Assembly (NCBI RefSeq): GCF_003367705.1 | Contig: NZ_CP031425.1 | Coordinates: 1,612,001-1,676,000 of the forward strand | DNA length: 64,000 nucleotides | Source of the DNA: Microbacterium foliorum | GTDB lineage: Bacteria; Actinomycetota; Actinomycetes; Actinomycetales; Microbacteriaceae | Direction: 5' to 3' | Part shown: positions 8,706 to 17,030 of the stretch, piece after piece | How positions within the stretch are numbered: the stretch's first letter is position 1 | How the letters are laid out: every line of letters starts with the position of its first letter | The notes under the pieces: generated by a model | Told to the model about the DNA's origin: nothing | Databases searched by the model: none | What the model saw: only the letters and a program-made list of their open reading frames with translations | Position numbers and translations under genes: made by a program

Positions 8706-9693
8706 TCGCGACCGCTACGCCGTGATCCCGGTGGGGATCACCCGAGAGGGCGCCTTCGTGCTGGAGGACGACGATCCGGCGAAGTTCCCGCTCGATGCCG
8801 CGCATCTCCCCGAGGTGGCCGACAACGGCACTCGGGTGCGCTGGCCGGAGCCGGGGGGAGACCGCACTCTGCGCGTCGTGCGCCCCGACGGCACCACCGA
8901 CGACCTGGGAGAGATCGACATCGTGCTGCCGATCCTGCACGGGACGCATGGCGAGGACGGGACCATCCAGGGGTACTTCGACACCCTCGAGGTGCCCTAC
9001 GCGGGTGGCGGCGTTCTGGATTCGGCGCTGTGCATGGACAAGCACTTCATGAAGATCGCGCTGGGCGCGGCAGGCATCTCGGTGGCCCCGGGGCTGACCG
9101 TGCGCGCCCGTCAGTGGCAGCAGGATGCCGAGCGCATCCGCTCGCAGGCGGTCGAGCTGGGTCTTCCCCTGTTCGTCAAGCCCGCGCGGGCCGGCTCCAG
9201 CGTGGGCGTCTCGAAGGTGACGCAGGCGCAGGAGCTGGACGCCGCCCTCGCGATCGCGTTCGCCGAAGACGACAAGGTGCTGATCGAGTCGGGCGTGGTG
9301 GGTCGCGAGATCGAGGTCGCCGTGCTCGAAGGGGCCGAGGGTGTGCGCGCGTCCCTTCCCGGTGAGATCGTGTTGACCTCGCGCGGGTTCTACGACTTCG
9401 AGGGCAAGTACCTCGGTGGCGACGGCGTCGATGTCGTGTGCCCCGCCGAGCTCGAGCAGTCCGAGATCGACGCCATCCAGGAGACCGCGATCCGGGCCTT
9501 CGAGGCGGTCGACGGACGCGGGCTCGCTCGGGTGGACATGTTCCTCACCGCGCCGGGGGAGCTCGTCGTCAACGAGCTGAACACCATGCCGGGATTCACT
9601 CCGATCTCGATGTTCCCCAAGTGCTGGGTGGCGTCGGGCCTGAGCTACGGCGACCTGATCACCGAGCTCATCGAGGCGGGCCTGCGCCGCTGA
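8611..9693 (+). CDS. ddl: D-alanine--D-alanine ligase
   Basis: Ddl uses ATP to join two D-alanines for the peptidoglycan stem peptide. The 360-residue ATP-grasp protein has VLFGGRSSEHSIS at the N-terminus, HGTHGEDGTIQG, KPARAGSSVGVSK and a C-terminal NELNTMPGFT with metal-binding Asn/Glu. The ATG at 8611 follows GAGAGGA. It overlaps the 3' end of gpsA by 95 nt. Nothing indicates a D-Ala-D-Lac variant, but specificity was not tested. Confidence 0.95.
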   Translation: MDKQTVVVLFGGRSSEHSISSATAGGVLGAIDRDRYAVIPVGITREGAFVLEDDDPAKFPLDAAHLPEVADNGTRVRWPEPGGDRTLRVVRPDGTTDDLGEIDIVLPILHGTHGEDGTIQGYFDTLEVPYAGGGVLDSALCMDKHFMKIALGAAGISVAPGLTVRARQWQQDAERIRSQAVELGLPLFVKPARAGSSVGVSKVTQAQELDAALAIAFAEDDKVLIESGVVGREIEVAVLEGAEGVRASLPGEIVLTSRGFYDFEGKYLGGDGVDVVCPAELEQSEIDAIQETAIRAFEAVDGRGLARVDMFLTAPGELVVNELNTMPGFTPISMFPKCWVASGLSYGDLITELIEAGLRR

Positions 9694-9703
9694 AGGTCGG
9701 AGC

Positions 9704-10207
9704 TCACCCCTCGGGGGCGGGCTCGCTCTGGTCGTCGGTGGGGATGCGGTCGGTGCATCGCGCCGTGGCGGGTGCGAGACCCGCGCGGATGCTGGTCGAG
9801 AGCCGCTCGACGACCGAGCGGAAATCGATCTCCTCCCCGCGGCGGATGATCACCTCTATCGCGGGATCACGACCGTAGGTCACGAGCCGCTGGCGTTCCT
9901 CCTCCTGGTCGAGGACGAGCCAGTCGACATTGCCGATGGTGGTGCACACTTCGGCGGAGGGTGCGGGAGGCTCGACCCCGCAGCGCAGCACGACGGTCGG
10001 GTCGCCCCAGGCTCCGGTCGCCTGCGCGTCGGTCCAGACGCGGTCGAGATCGCCGACGGCATCGGGGAGGAGCACCGACACCTCGGCGCACGCGGGGTTG
10101 TCGGCATCGTCGGCGGGCTCGAGATGAACGGTGGTCGAGCATCCGGAGAGCAGCGCCACGAGGGCCGCAGCACCCGCGACGACGGCGAGACGACGAGATC
10201 GGGGCAT
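9704..10207 (-). CDS. DUF3515 family lipoprotein
   Basis: The 167-residue protein begins with a basic and hydrophobic segment ending in the lipobox LLSGC at about residues 19-23, so it should be exported and anchored to the outer face of the membrane. The rest matches the actinobacterial DUF3515 family, including the conserved PTVVLRCGV and a late Cys-containing TARCTD segment that could form a disulfide. Function is unknown. The family usually sits between ddl and thiL, as here. It is divergent from thiL and appears leaderless. Confidence 0.85.
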   Translation of the reverse strand: MPRSRRLAVVAGAAALVALLSGCSTTVHLEPADDADNPACAEVSVLLPDAVGDLDRVWTDAQATGAWGDPTVVLRCGVEPPAPSAEVCTTIGNVDWLVLDQEEERQRLVTYGRDPAIEVIIRRGEEIDFRSVVERLSTSIRAGLAPATARCTDRIPTDDQSEPAPEG

Positions 10208-10213
10208 GCGTCC

Positions 10214-10223
10214 AGGCTACCTT
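10214..10223. promoter_or_regulatory. Overlapping divergent -10 hexamers of DUF3515 and thiL
   Basis: On the minus strand TAGCCT (10219-10214) stands 6 nt before the DUF3515 ATG. On the plus strand TACCTT (10218-10223) stands 7 nt before the thiL ATG. The two hexamers share 2 bp, so both leaderless promoters compete for the same DNA. Confidence 0.5.
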
Positions 10224-10230
10224 TGACTGC

Positions 10231-11232
10231 ATGCCCTCCCGACCTCGCGACGCCGATCCTCTGCTGGGTGACCTCTCCGAGGGGGAGATACTGCGAGCGA
10301 TCCTGTCGCGGACCGCACGCGGCAGTCATACGCTGCTCGGTCCCGGCGACGATGCGGCGGTCGTCGCCGCCCCGTCGGGATCCGTGGTCGCCACCACCGA
10401 CACCCTCGTGCACGGTCCGGACTTCCGTCTCGCATGGTCGTCGGGGTACGACCTCGGCTGGAAGGCGGCGGCCGTCAATCTCGCCGACATCGCCGCGATG
10501 GGAGCGCGTCCCACCGCGCTGCTCGTCGCGCTGGCGATCCCGCGCGACCTGCGGCTGTCGTTCGTGGAGCGTCTCGCTGACGGCTTCCGGGAGGCCTGCG
10601 CAGCGCTCGCCCCCGGGTGCGCCGTCGTCGGGGGAGACCTGACCGTCTCCGACGTGCTCACGGTCGCGGTGACCGCACTCGGCGACCTCGAGGGCCGCGC
10701 ACCGGTCACGAGAGCGGGTGCGCGGGTGGGCGATGTCATCGCGGTCGCGGGCGAGCTCGGTCACGCCGCACACGGCCTGTCGGTGCTTTTCGGCAGGTTC
10801 CGCGAGACCGGCACCGGGGTGCCGCTGCCTGTCGACGTGTCGGCGCTCGGCTCCGGCGAGAGCGCCGCACTGCAGGCGCAGCTCCGGCCGTCTCCGCCGA
10901 TCGGCCTCGGCGCGTTCGCGGCGACCGCCGGCGCCACCGCGATGATGGACGTCTCGGACGGTCTCGCCCTCGACGCGCGACGGATGGCGGCAGCATCCGA
11001 GGTGACGATCGCCCTCGACGCGGCGACGCTCGGCGACGATCCTCTGCGTGCGCTCGCGGGCGGGGAGGATCATGCCCTGCTGGCCGCCTTCCCTCCGGGG
11101 ATGCTGCCGTCGGGGTTCCGCCCGATCGGCGAGGTGCGGGCCCGTGGCGATCACGACCTCCTTGTCGACGACGCTCCCGTCGATGTCTCGGGCTGGGATC
11201 CCTACCGTGACTGGGATTCGACGGCCGGCTGA
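10231..11232 (+). CDS. thiL: Thiamine-monophosphate kinase
   Basis: ThiL phosphorylates thiamine monophosphate to the coenzyme thiamine diphosphate. The 333-residue protein has the N-terminal GDDAAVV metal/ATP motif, NLADIAAMGARPTALLV, GGDLTVSD and a C-terminal MDVSDGLALDARR motif typical of the AIR-synthase-related superfamily. The ATG at 10231 was chosen over upstream in-frame codons because it follows a leaderless-type hexamer and begins 6-10 residues before the conserved region. No TPP riboswitch was seen upstream. Its 3' end overlaps convergent rsmD by 31 nt. Confidence 0.93.
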   Translation: MPSRPRDADPLLGDLSEGEILRAILSRTARGSHTLLGPGDDAAVVAAPSGSVVATTDTLVHGPDFRLAWSSGYDLGWKAAAVNLADIAAMGARPTALLVALAIPRDLRLSFVERLADGFREACAALAPGCAVVGGDLTVSDVLTVAVTALGDLEGRAPVTRAGARVGDVIAVAGELGHAAHGLSVLFGRFRETGTGVPLPVDVSALGSGESAALQAQLRPSPPIGLGAFAATAGATAMMDVSDGLALDARRMAAASEVTIALDAATLGDDPLRALAGGEDHALLAAFPPGMLPSGFRPIGEVRARGDHDLLVDDAPVDVSGWDPYRDWDSTAG

Positions 11233-11801
11233 CCGGCGTCCACGCGAGCAGGCTGCGCCCACCACAGCGCGGTGTCGCCGTAGGACTTCTCGCGCACGAG
11301 CTCGAGTCCGGCCGAGTCGAGGTCGGGCGGCGTGGAACGGCGAGCCCGTTCGATGATCACCAGGGCGTCGGGCGCGAGCAGCGGCGCCAGACCCACGAGA
11401 TCGGCGGTCATCGCGGCGTCGTCGAGGTCGTAGGGAGGGTCGGAGAAGACGAGATCGTACGGGCCTGTCGCGCGCTGGAGGAACGCGCGCACGCTGCTCT
11501 GGTGCACCCGGGCCGAGGGGACCCCCGCCTTGGCCACCGCAGCGGCGTTCCGCCGGATGAGCCCCGCCGCGGTCCGGCCCTGCTCGACGAGGTCGGCGCT
11601 CGCGGCTCCTCGGCTGAGGGTCTCCAGTCCGAGGGCGCCGGAGCCGGCGTACAGATCGAGCACGCGTGCGCCGATGATGACGTCGGCCGAGTCGAGACCG
11701 CCGAAGAGCGACTCCCGCACGCGGTCGCTGGTCGGTCGTGTTCCCGACGAGGGCACGTCGAGTCGCGCGCCTCCCGCCCTGCCCGCGATGATCCTCGTCA
11801 C
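11202..11801 (-). CDS. rsmD: 16S rRNA (guanine966-N2)-methyltransferase
   Basis: RsmD methylates G966 of 16S rRNA. The 199-residue protein has MTRIIAGRAGG at the start, the SAM-binding LDLYAGSGALGLE and the N-methyltransferase SDPPYDL motif. Codon 1 follows GAGGAGGTGAC, a clear ribosome binding site, so unlike several neighbours it has a leadered transcript, with TATCGT just upstream as a possible -10. In many genomes rsmD lies next to coaD; here recG lies between them on the other strand. Confidence 0.93.
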   Translation of the reverse strand: MTRIIAGRAGGARLDVPSSGTRPTSDRVRESLFGGLDSADVIIGARVLDLYAGSGALGLETLSRGAASADLVEQGRTAAGLIRRNAAAVAKAGVPSARVHQSSVRAFLQRATGPYDLVFSDPPYDLDDAAMTADLVGLAPLLAPDALVIIERARRSTPPDLDSAGLELVREKSYGDTALWWAQPARVDAGQPAVESQSR

Positions 11802-11850
11802 CTCCTCACGATACGACAGCCGCGGTGCACGTCGTGTCGGCGCCGCCTTC

Positions 11851-11856
11851 TAGACT
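11851..11856 (+). promoter_or_regulatory. -10 hexamer of leaderless recG
   Basis: TAGACT lies 6 nt before the recG ATG, with CGGAGC between. No other ribosome binding site is present. Confidence 0.5.
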
Positions 11857-11862
11857 CGGAGC

Positions 11863-14037
11863 ATGTCGCTCACGCTCGATTCGTCGCTGGAGGACGCGCT
11901 CGGCGCGACACCCTCGAAGACGCTCGGTCGCGCGTTCGGCATGAAGACCGTCGGCGACCTGCTCTCGCACTATCCGCGGCGGTATGCCGACCCCGGCGAG
12001 CTCACGCCGATCCGAGAGCTCCCGATCGGTGAGACCGTGACGATCGTCGCCGAGGTGCTGTCCTCGAGTGCGCGGGCCATGCGCAACCGCCGTGGCGCGA
12101 TGGTCGATGTGGTGATCGGCGATGGGATCGGCAAGATGTCGCTGACCTTCTTCGCGAAGAACCTGGGGGCGGCGAAGTGGCGCTCAGAAGATCTGGCGGT
12201 GGGGCGCCGTGGCGTATTCTCCGGCAAAGTCGGCGAGTTCAACGGCATGACCCAGTTCGCGCATCCGGAGTACGAGCTCTTCGACGACGAAGACGCGGCG
12301 CGGCGTCGCGCCGATGCCAGAGCGGCCGTGCTCATCCCCATCTACCCGGCGACGTCGACCCTGCAGACCTGGCAGATCGCGAAGTTCATGGCTCGTGTCC
12401 TCGATGCGGTCGATGACGTCCCCGAACCGCTCGCCGACGATGTGCGGGCGCGGGAGGAACTGCTGACGGCGCGAGAGGCGCTCGAACTGATCCACCGCCC
12501 CAAGACGCGCAATGACATCGATCCCGCGGTGCGCACCCTGCGCATGCACGAAGCTCTCACGCTGCAGACCGCACTGCTGCAGCAGCGCGATGCGGTGCGC
12601 TCGCTCTCGGCGACGGCCCGACCTGCCAGGCCCGGCGGGTTGCTCGAGCGATTCGACGCATCCCTGCCCTACGACCTCACCCCCGATCAGCAGACGGTCG
12701 GAGCGCAGGTCGCCGACGACCTCGTCGGCTCCTGGCCGATGAATCGCCTGGTGCAGGGAGAGGTGGGTTCGGGAAAGACGCTGGTGGCGCTGCGCGCGAT
12801 GCTGCAGGTGGCCGAGTCCGGTGGGCAGGCGGCGCTCATCGCCCCGACCGAGGTGCTCGCAGGACAGCACCTGCGGTCGATCGCGAAGATGCTCGGACCC
12901 CAGCTCGGGCCCCTGGTCATGCCCACGCTCCTGACCGGTCAGATGCCGGCGGCGGAGCGCCGCAAAGCGGCGCTGCGGGTCGCCTCCGGTCAGGCGTTGA
13001 TCGTGGTCGGCACACACGCCCTGCTCGGTGAGAAGACGACTTTCGCGGATCTCGGTCTGGTCGTCGTCGACGAGCAGCACCGTTTCGGCGTGGAGCAGCG
13101 CGAGGCGCTCCGCGCGAAGGGATCCAGCCCGCACGCTCTCGTGCTCACGGCCACGCCGATCCCTCGCACCGTCGCGATGACGGTGTTCGGCGACCTCGAC
13201 ACCTCGGTGATCCGCACGATGCCGAAGGGGAGAGCGGGGATCGAGTCGTTCGTCGCACCGCTCGCAGAGCACCCCGGCTGGTTCAACCGGGTCTGGGACA
13301 GGGCGGCCGAGGAGATCGCGCAGGGGCGGCAGGTGTTCGCCGTCTGCGCGGCGATCGACACCGCGAAGAAGACGGCCGAGTCGGGCGAGCAGCCGCTCGT
13401 GCAACCCGAGGGCGCGGCGGGCCCTCGGTGGGGCGTCGTGCAGCTCGATGAGGCGCTCGAGACGCACCCACGACTCGGAGGCGTGCGGCGGGCCGTGCTG
13501 CATGGACGCATGCCCTCGGACGAGAAGGACGCGGTGATGCAGGCGTTCGCCCGTGGGGAGATCGATCTGCTCGTGGCGACCACCGTGATCGAGGTGGGCG
13601 TCGACGTGCCGAATGCGTCGACGATGATCGTCCTCGACGCCGACCGGTTCGGAGTGTCGCAGCTGCATCAGCTGCGCGGCCGTGTGGGCCGAGGCGGGGT
13701 CCCCGGTCTCTGCCTGCTCGTGACCGAGGCGGAGTCCGGCTCGGTCGCCCGTGAACGGGTCGATGCGGTCGCCGCCACCCTCGACGGCTTCGCTCTCGCC
13801 GAGGTGGATCTCGAGCTCCGCGGTGAGGGAGACGTGCTCGGTGCCGCGCAGGCGGGGGTGCGCTCGTCGTTGAAGCTGCTGCGCGTGGTCAAGGACTCGG
13901 GGCTCATCGTCAGGGCGCGCGAGCTCGCCGAGAGCATCCTCGCCGCCGATCCCGATCTCGTGGCCAACTCGGGGCTGCGGTCGGCGATCGAGAGGCGTGT
14001 GACCGACGACGACCGCGCGGCACTCGCCAAGAACTGA
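11863..14037 (+). CDS. recG: ATP-dependent DNA helicase RecG
   Basis: RecG remodels stalled replication forks and branch-migrates recombination intermediates. The 724-residue protein has an N-terminal wedge/OB domain (about residues 1-230), Walker A GEVGSGKT at 299-306, a DEQH box (VVDEQHRFGVEQRE), the LTATPIPRT motif III and the C-terminal QLHQLRGRVGRGG motif. Full length for actinobacterial RecG. It stands alone behind its own leaderless promoter and is followed by coaD after 30 nt. Confidence 0.96.
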   Translation: MSLTLDSSLEDALGATPSKTLGRAFGMKTVGDLLSHYPRRYADPGELTPIRELPIGETVTIVAEVLSSSARAMRNRRGAMVDVVIGDGIGKMSLTFFAKNLGAAKWRSEDLAVGRRGVFSGKVGEFNGMTQFAHPEYELFDDEDAARRRADARAAVLIPIYPATSTLQTWQIAKFMARVLDAVDDVPEPLADDVRAREELLTAREALELIHRPKTRNDIDPAVRTLRMHEALTLQTALLQQRDAVRSLSATARPARPGGLLERFDASLPYDLTPDQQTVGAQVADDLVGSWPMNRLVQGEVGSGKTLVALRAMLQVAESGGQAALIAPTEVLAGQHLRSIAKMLGPQLGPLVMPTLLTGQMPAAERRKAALRVASGQALIVVGTHALLGEKTTFADLGLVVVDEQHRFGVEQREALRAKGSSPHALVLTATPIPRTVAMTVFGDLDTSVIRTMPKGRAGIESFVAPLAEHPGWFNRVWDRAAEEIAQGRQVFAVCAAIDTAKKTAESGEQPLVQPEGAAGPRWGVVQLDEALETHPRLGGVRRAVLHGRMPSDEKDAVMQAFARGEIDLLVATTVIEVGVDVPNASTMIVLDADRFGVSQLHQLRGRVGRGGVPGLCLLVTEAESGSVARERVDAVAATLDGFALAEVDLELRGEGDVLGAAQAGVRSSLKLLRVVKDSGLIVRARELAESILAADPDLVANSGLRSAIERRVTDDDRAALAKN

Positions 14038-14055
14038 CCTGCGCACCATGTGCTT

Positions 14056-14061
14056 TAGGCT
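14056..14061 (+). promoter_or_regulatory. -10 hexamer of coaD
   Basis: TAGGCT lies 6 nt before the coaD ATG. The intervening GGGGGG could weakly serve as a ribosome binding site if transcription starts further upstream. Confidence 0.45.
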
Positions 14062-14067
14062 GGGGGG

Positions 14068-14565
14068 ATGAGCAGTCGGATCGCCGTCGTCCCGGGTTCC
14101 TTCGATCCGCCGACCCTGGGTCATCTCGATGTGATCCGTCGTGCGGCCAAGCTGTACGACGAACTCCACGTGCTCGTCGTGCACAACCCGGGCAAGGAGG
14201 CGATGCTCCCGATCGCCCAGCGCATGTCGCTGATCGAGCAGTCCATCGCCGACGAGGGCATCGGCGACAACGTCGTGGTGGGCTCGTGGAGCATGGGCCT
14301 GCTGGTCGACTACGCGCGTGATGTGGGTGCCGGAGTGCTGGTCAAGGGCATCCGCTCTCAGATCGACGTCGCCTACGAATCGCCCATGGCGATCGTGAAT
14401 CGTCATCTCGCCGACATCGAGACGGTCTTCCTGCTGCCGGATCCCGCCCACGCGCTGGTATCCAGCTCGCTGGTCAGGCAGGTCGCCGGACTCGGCGGCG
14501 ATGTGTCGCCGTTCGTGCCACCCGCCGTCGCCGCGTTCCTCGACACCGGCTCGCGCGGCATCTAG
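14068..14565 (+). CDS. coaD: Phosphopantetheine adenylyltransferase
   Basis: CoaD adenylates 4'-phosphopantetheine to dephospho-CoA in coenzyme A synthesis. The 165-residue protein has the nucleotidyltransferase motif [11 protein letters not shown] (TxGH at residues 16-19) and the C-terminal SSSLVR motif in place of the classical ISST. Length is normal. Confidence 0.95.
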   Translation: MSSRIAVVPGSFDPPTLGHLDVIRRAAKLYDELHVLVVHNPGKEAMLPIAQRMSLIEQSIADEGIGDNVVVGSWSMGLLVDYARDVGAGVLVKGIRSQIDVAYESPMAIVNRHLADIETVFLLPDPAHALVSSSLVRQVAGLGGDVSPFVPPAVAAFLDTGSRGI

Positions 14566-14624
14566 AGCGCAGCCGGGCGCTGTCGCGCTCAGCCCGGAAC
14601 CAGCCTCGCACGCCCAGGAGCCGG

Positions 14625-14630
14625 TACCAT
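14625..14630 (+). promoter_or_regulatory. -10 hexamer of the yceD-rpmF-rnc-mutM unit
   Basis: TACCAT is 6 nt before the GTG at 14637, consistent with a leaderless first gene. It would drive the yceD-rpmF-rnc-mutM operon. Confidence 0.5.
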
Positions 14631-14636
14631 TGCGGG

Positions 14637-15197
14637 GTGCGTTCCCGAATGAATGGTCCTTTCGTCCTGCCCGTCCGCGACATCGTCCGTAGACCGGGCG
14701 AGATGCGCGAGCACGAGTTCTCGGTGACCCTGAAGGACGGTTGGGGGGAGGGGATCGTGGCCTTCGAGGCCGGTTCCGAGCTCGACCTCGACGTGCGTCT
14801 GGAGTCCGTCCACGAGGGCATCCTGGTGTCGGGAACCGCCGATGCGGAGTACTCCGGCGTGTGCGGTCGCTGCCTCATCGACATCACCCGGCCCGTCGAA
14901 GTCGAGTTCCAGGAGCTTTTCGCGTATCCTGGTGAGGAAGAAACTGACTTCGAGGTTCAAGACGACCACGTGGATCTTGAAACTCTGGTCAGGGATGCTG
15001 CCGTACTGGCACTTCCTTTTCAGCCGGTGTGTCAGCCGGATTGCCCGGGTCTCGACCCGGAAACGGGCGAGAGGCTGACCGAGAGCACCGGAACGGAGCA
15101 CGCCGCTCCCATCGATCCTCGGTGGAGTGCGCTCCAGAACATCACAGACCAAGACGGCACGGAAGAATCTCGTGCCGCCGAGAAAGAAGAGAGCTAG
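14637..15197 (+). CDS. YceD family protein (DUF177), probable 23S rRNA accumulation factor
   Basis: The 186-residue protein belongs to the YceD/DUF177 family, which in bacteria is regularly encoded just before rpmF and has been linked to 23S rRNA maturation. Two Cys pairs, CGRC near residue 79 and CQPDC near residue 129, could bind zinc. The GTG start at 14637 is chosen because of the adjacent -10 hexamer; ATG 14649 is an alternative. The stop lies 2 nt before rpmF, so the two are coupled. Confidence 0.85.
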   Translation: MRSRMNGPFVLPVRDIVRRPGEMREHEFSVTLKDGWGEGIVAFEAGSELDLDVRLESVHEGILVSGTADAEYSGVCGRCLIDITRPVEVEFQELFAYPGEEETDFEVQDDHVDLETLVRDAAVLALPFQPVCQPDCPGLDPETGERLTESTGTEHAAPIDPRWSALQNITDQDGTEESRAAEKEES

Positions 15198-15199
15198 TC

Positions 15200-15409
15200 A
15201 TGGCTGGTAACCCCCCGAAGCGCAAGGTATCCCGTTCGAACACCCGCTCGCGCCGCGCGCAGTGGAAGGCGGCGCCCGTCGCGCTCGTCAAGACCGTCGA
15301 GAACGGCCAGGTCGTCTACAGCCGTCCGCACCAGGCGAAGGTCGTCACCGACTCGCAGGGCACCGAGCTGTTCCTCGAGTACAAGGGTCGCAAGGTCGCC
15401 GACGTCTGA
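15200..15409 (+). CDS. rpmF: 50S ribosomal protein L32
   Basis: The 69-residue basic protein has the L32 N-terminal KRKVSRSNTRSRRAQW segment. No cysteines are present, so this is a zinc-free form. The ATG lies 2 nt after yceD with GAAAGAAGAG upstream. It is followed by rnc after 17 nt in the classic actinobacterial order. Confidence 0.96.
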   Translation: MAGNPPKRKVSRSNTRSRRAQWKAAPVALVKTVENGQVVYSRPHQAKVVTDSQGTELFLEYKGRKVADV

Positions 15410-15426
15410 GTCGCGACTTCACTACT

Positions 15427-16119
15427 GTGACGAAGGTCCCTGAGGGGACGAGACATCTCCCAGAGAAGCTCCGCGTCGATATCGACGCGGAGCTTCTGGA
15501 GTTGGCTCTCACCCATCGCTCCTACGCGTACGAGCATGGGGGAATCCCTCACAACGAGCGCCTGGAGTTCCTCGGCGATTCTGTGCTCGGTCAGGCCGTC
15601 ACGGTGATGCTCTTCACCACACACCCCACGCTCGACGAGGGTGAGCTCGCCAAGCGGCGCGCCAGCGTGGTGTCGACGGTCGCCCTGGCGGAGGTCGCAC
15701 GAGCCATCGGTCTCGGCAGCCATCTGCGGCTCGGCCGAGGCGAGGAGCAGACCGGCGGACGCGACAAGGACTCGATCCTCGCCGACACCATGGAGGCTGT
15801 GATCGGGGCGACGTACCTGTCGGCCGGCCCCGACGCCGCGACCGAGCTCGTGCTGCGGTTGACGGCACCGCTGCTGGCCGATCCCGAGCGCTACGGTGCC
15901 GCGATGGACCCGAAGACGAGCCTCCAGGAACTCGCGGCTCGCGCCGGATCCACTCCGCCCGTGTACTCGGTCGAGGCGAGCGGACCCGACCATGATCGTC
16001 GTTTCCTCGCGACGGTCGTCGTCGGCGATGTCGCGATGACCGGCAAGGGCAGCAGCAAGAAGACCGCCGAGATGGCCGCGGCGCTCAGCGCGTGGCGGCT
16101 GCTCAACGAGCGTGCCTGA
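15427..16119 (+). CDS. rnc: Ribonuclease III
   Basis: RNase III cuts double-stranded RNA, including the rRNA precursor. The 230-residue protein has the signature HNERLEFLGDSVLG with the catalytic acidic residues, a second acidic cluster DTMEAVIGATYL, and a C-terminal dsRNA-binding domain ending GKGSSKKTAEMAAA. The GTG at 15427 gives the normal length, and its ribosome binding site is weak, suggesting coupling to rpmF. A 34-bp perfect palindrome lies in codons 13-24. The 3' end overlaps mutM by 8 nt. Confidence 0.94.
   Translation: MTKVPEGTRHLPEKLRVDIDAELLELALTHRSYAYEHGGIPHNERLEFLGDSVLGQAVTVMLFTTHPTLDEGELAKRRASVVSTVALAEVARAIGLGSHLRLGRGEEQTGGRDKDSILADTMEAVIGATYLSAGPDAATELVLRLTAPLLADPERYGAAMDPKTSLQELAARAGSTPPVYSVEASGPDHDRRFLATVVVGDVAMTGKGSSKKTAEMAAALSAWRLLNERA
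15464..15497. repeat. 34-bp perfect palindrome inside rnc
   Basis: AGAAGCTCCGCGTCGAT is followed directly by its exact reverse complement. In RNA it gives a stem of about 15 bp with a 4-nt loop. After a 3-nt bulge, a further CTCC (15457-15460) can pair with GGAG (15498-15501), making about 19 bp. It is a possible self-cleavage site for the enzyme this message encodes. Confidence 0.85.
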
Positions 16120-16975
16120 GCTCCCCGAGGTAGAGGTCGTCAGAGCCGGTCTCGCTCCGGCAGCGACGGGGTCGCTGATCACCGCGGTCTCGGTCCTCGA
16201 CGAGAGGGCGCTGACCCGTCACGCCGCCGGCGCGGCCGACTTCGTCTCCCGTCTCGAGGGCCGAACGTTCCGCGGAGCCGAGCGGCGGGGCAAGTTCCTC
16301 TGGCTGCCGCTCGACTCCGACGTCGATGCGGTGATCGCGCATCTCGGCATGAGCGGACAGATGCTCCTGCGTGCTCCGGATGCCGCAGCCGAACGTCATG
16401 AGCGGATCCGCATCTTCGTCGAGCATCCTCAGCACGGCGAGCTTGCGATCGTCTTCGCCGACCAACGCACCTTCGGCTCGCTCGCCGTCGATCGTCTGGT
16501 GCCGGATGGCCCGTCGCGCATCCCCACCCAGGTCGCGCACATCGCCAGGGACCCTGTCGATCCGCTGTTCCACGACGCCGAATTCATTCGCGCGCTGACA
16601 CGCCGGCGGAGTGCCGTGAAGCGGGTGCTGCTCGACCAGCAGGTCATCAGCGGGGTGGGGAACATCTACGCCGACGAATCGCTGTGGGCTGCTCGCATCC
16701 ACCCCGAGACTTCTGCCGATGCGCTCTCGACGGTGGCGGTGAAGCGGCTGCTCGCCGAGATCAGGATCGTGCTGGCGAAGGCACTCGCCGAGGGCGGGAC
16801 GAGCTTCGACGCGCAGTACGTGAACGTGAACGGCCAGGCCGGCTACTTCGCCCACTCCCTCAATGCGTACGGGCGGGGCGGCCAGCCGTGCCCACGGTGC
16901 GGCACCCTGATCGTCCGGGAGGCGTTCATGAATCGCTCGAGCCACTACTGCCCGAGGTGCCAGCGACGCCGCTGA
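16112..16975 (+). CDS. mutM: Formamidopyrimidine-DNA glycosylase
   Basis: MutM/Fpg removes 8-oxoguanine and related damage and nicks the abasic site. The 287-residue protein starts with the invariant PELPEVE (Pro2 nucleophile after Met removal). It has the helix-2-turn-helix segment QQVISGVGNIYADE and a C-terminal zinc finger CPRCG...CPRCQ. The GTG overlaps rnc by 8 nt, so it is the last gene of the yceD-rpmF-rnc-mutM unit. Confidence 0.95.
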   Translation: MPELPEVEVVRAGLAPAATGSLITAVSVLDERALTRHAAGAADFVSRLEGRTFRGAERRGKFLWLPLDSDVDAVIAHLGMSGQMLLRAPDAAAERHERIRIFVEHPQHGELAIVFADQRTFGSLAVDRLVPDGPSRIPTQVAHIARDPVDPLFHDAEFIRALTRRRSAVKRVLLDQQVISGVGNIYADESLWAARIHPETSADALSTVAVKRLLAEIRIVLAKALAEGGTSFDAQYVNVNGQAGYFAHSLNAYGRGGQPCPRCGTLIVREAFMNRSSHYCPRCQRRR

Positions 16976-17030
16976 GCGCACGCCGACACCTCGGATGCCC
17001 GACCGTGTTCTGCGGACGATCCGGGCCGCG

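Noticed and set aside
10100..10230. TPP riboswitch upstream of thiL
   Set aside because: The upstream region is the coding DUF3515 gene and a 23-nt gap, too short for the aptamer, and no THI-box sequence is seen.
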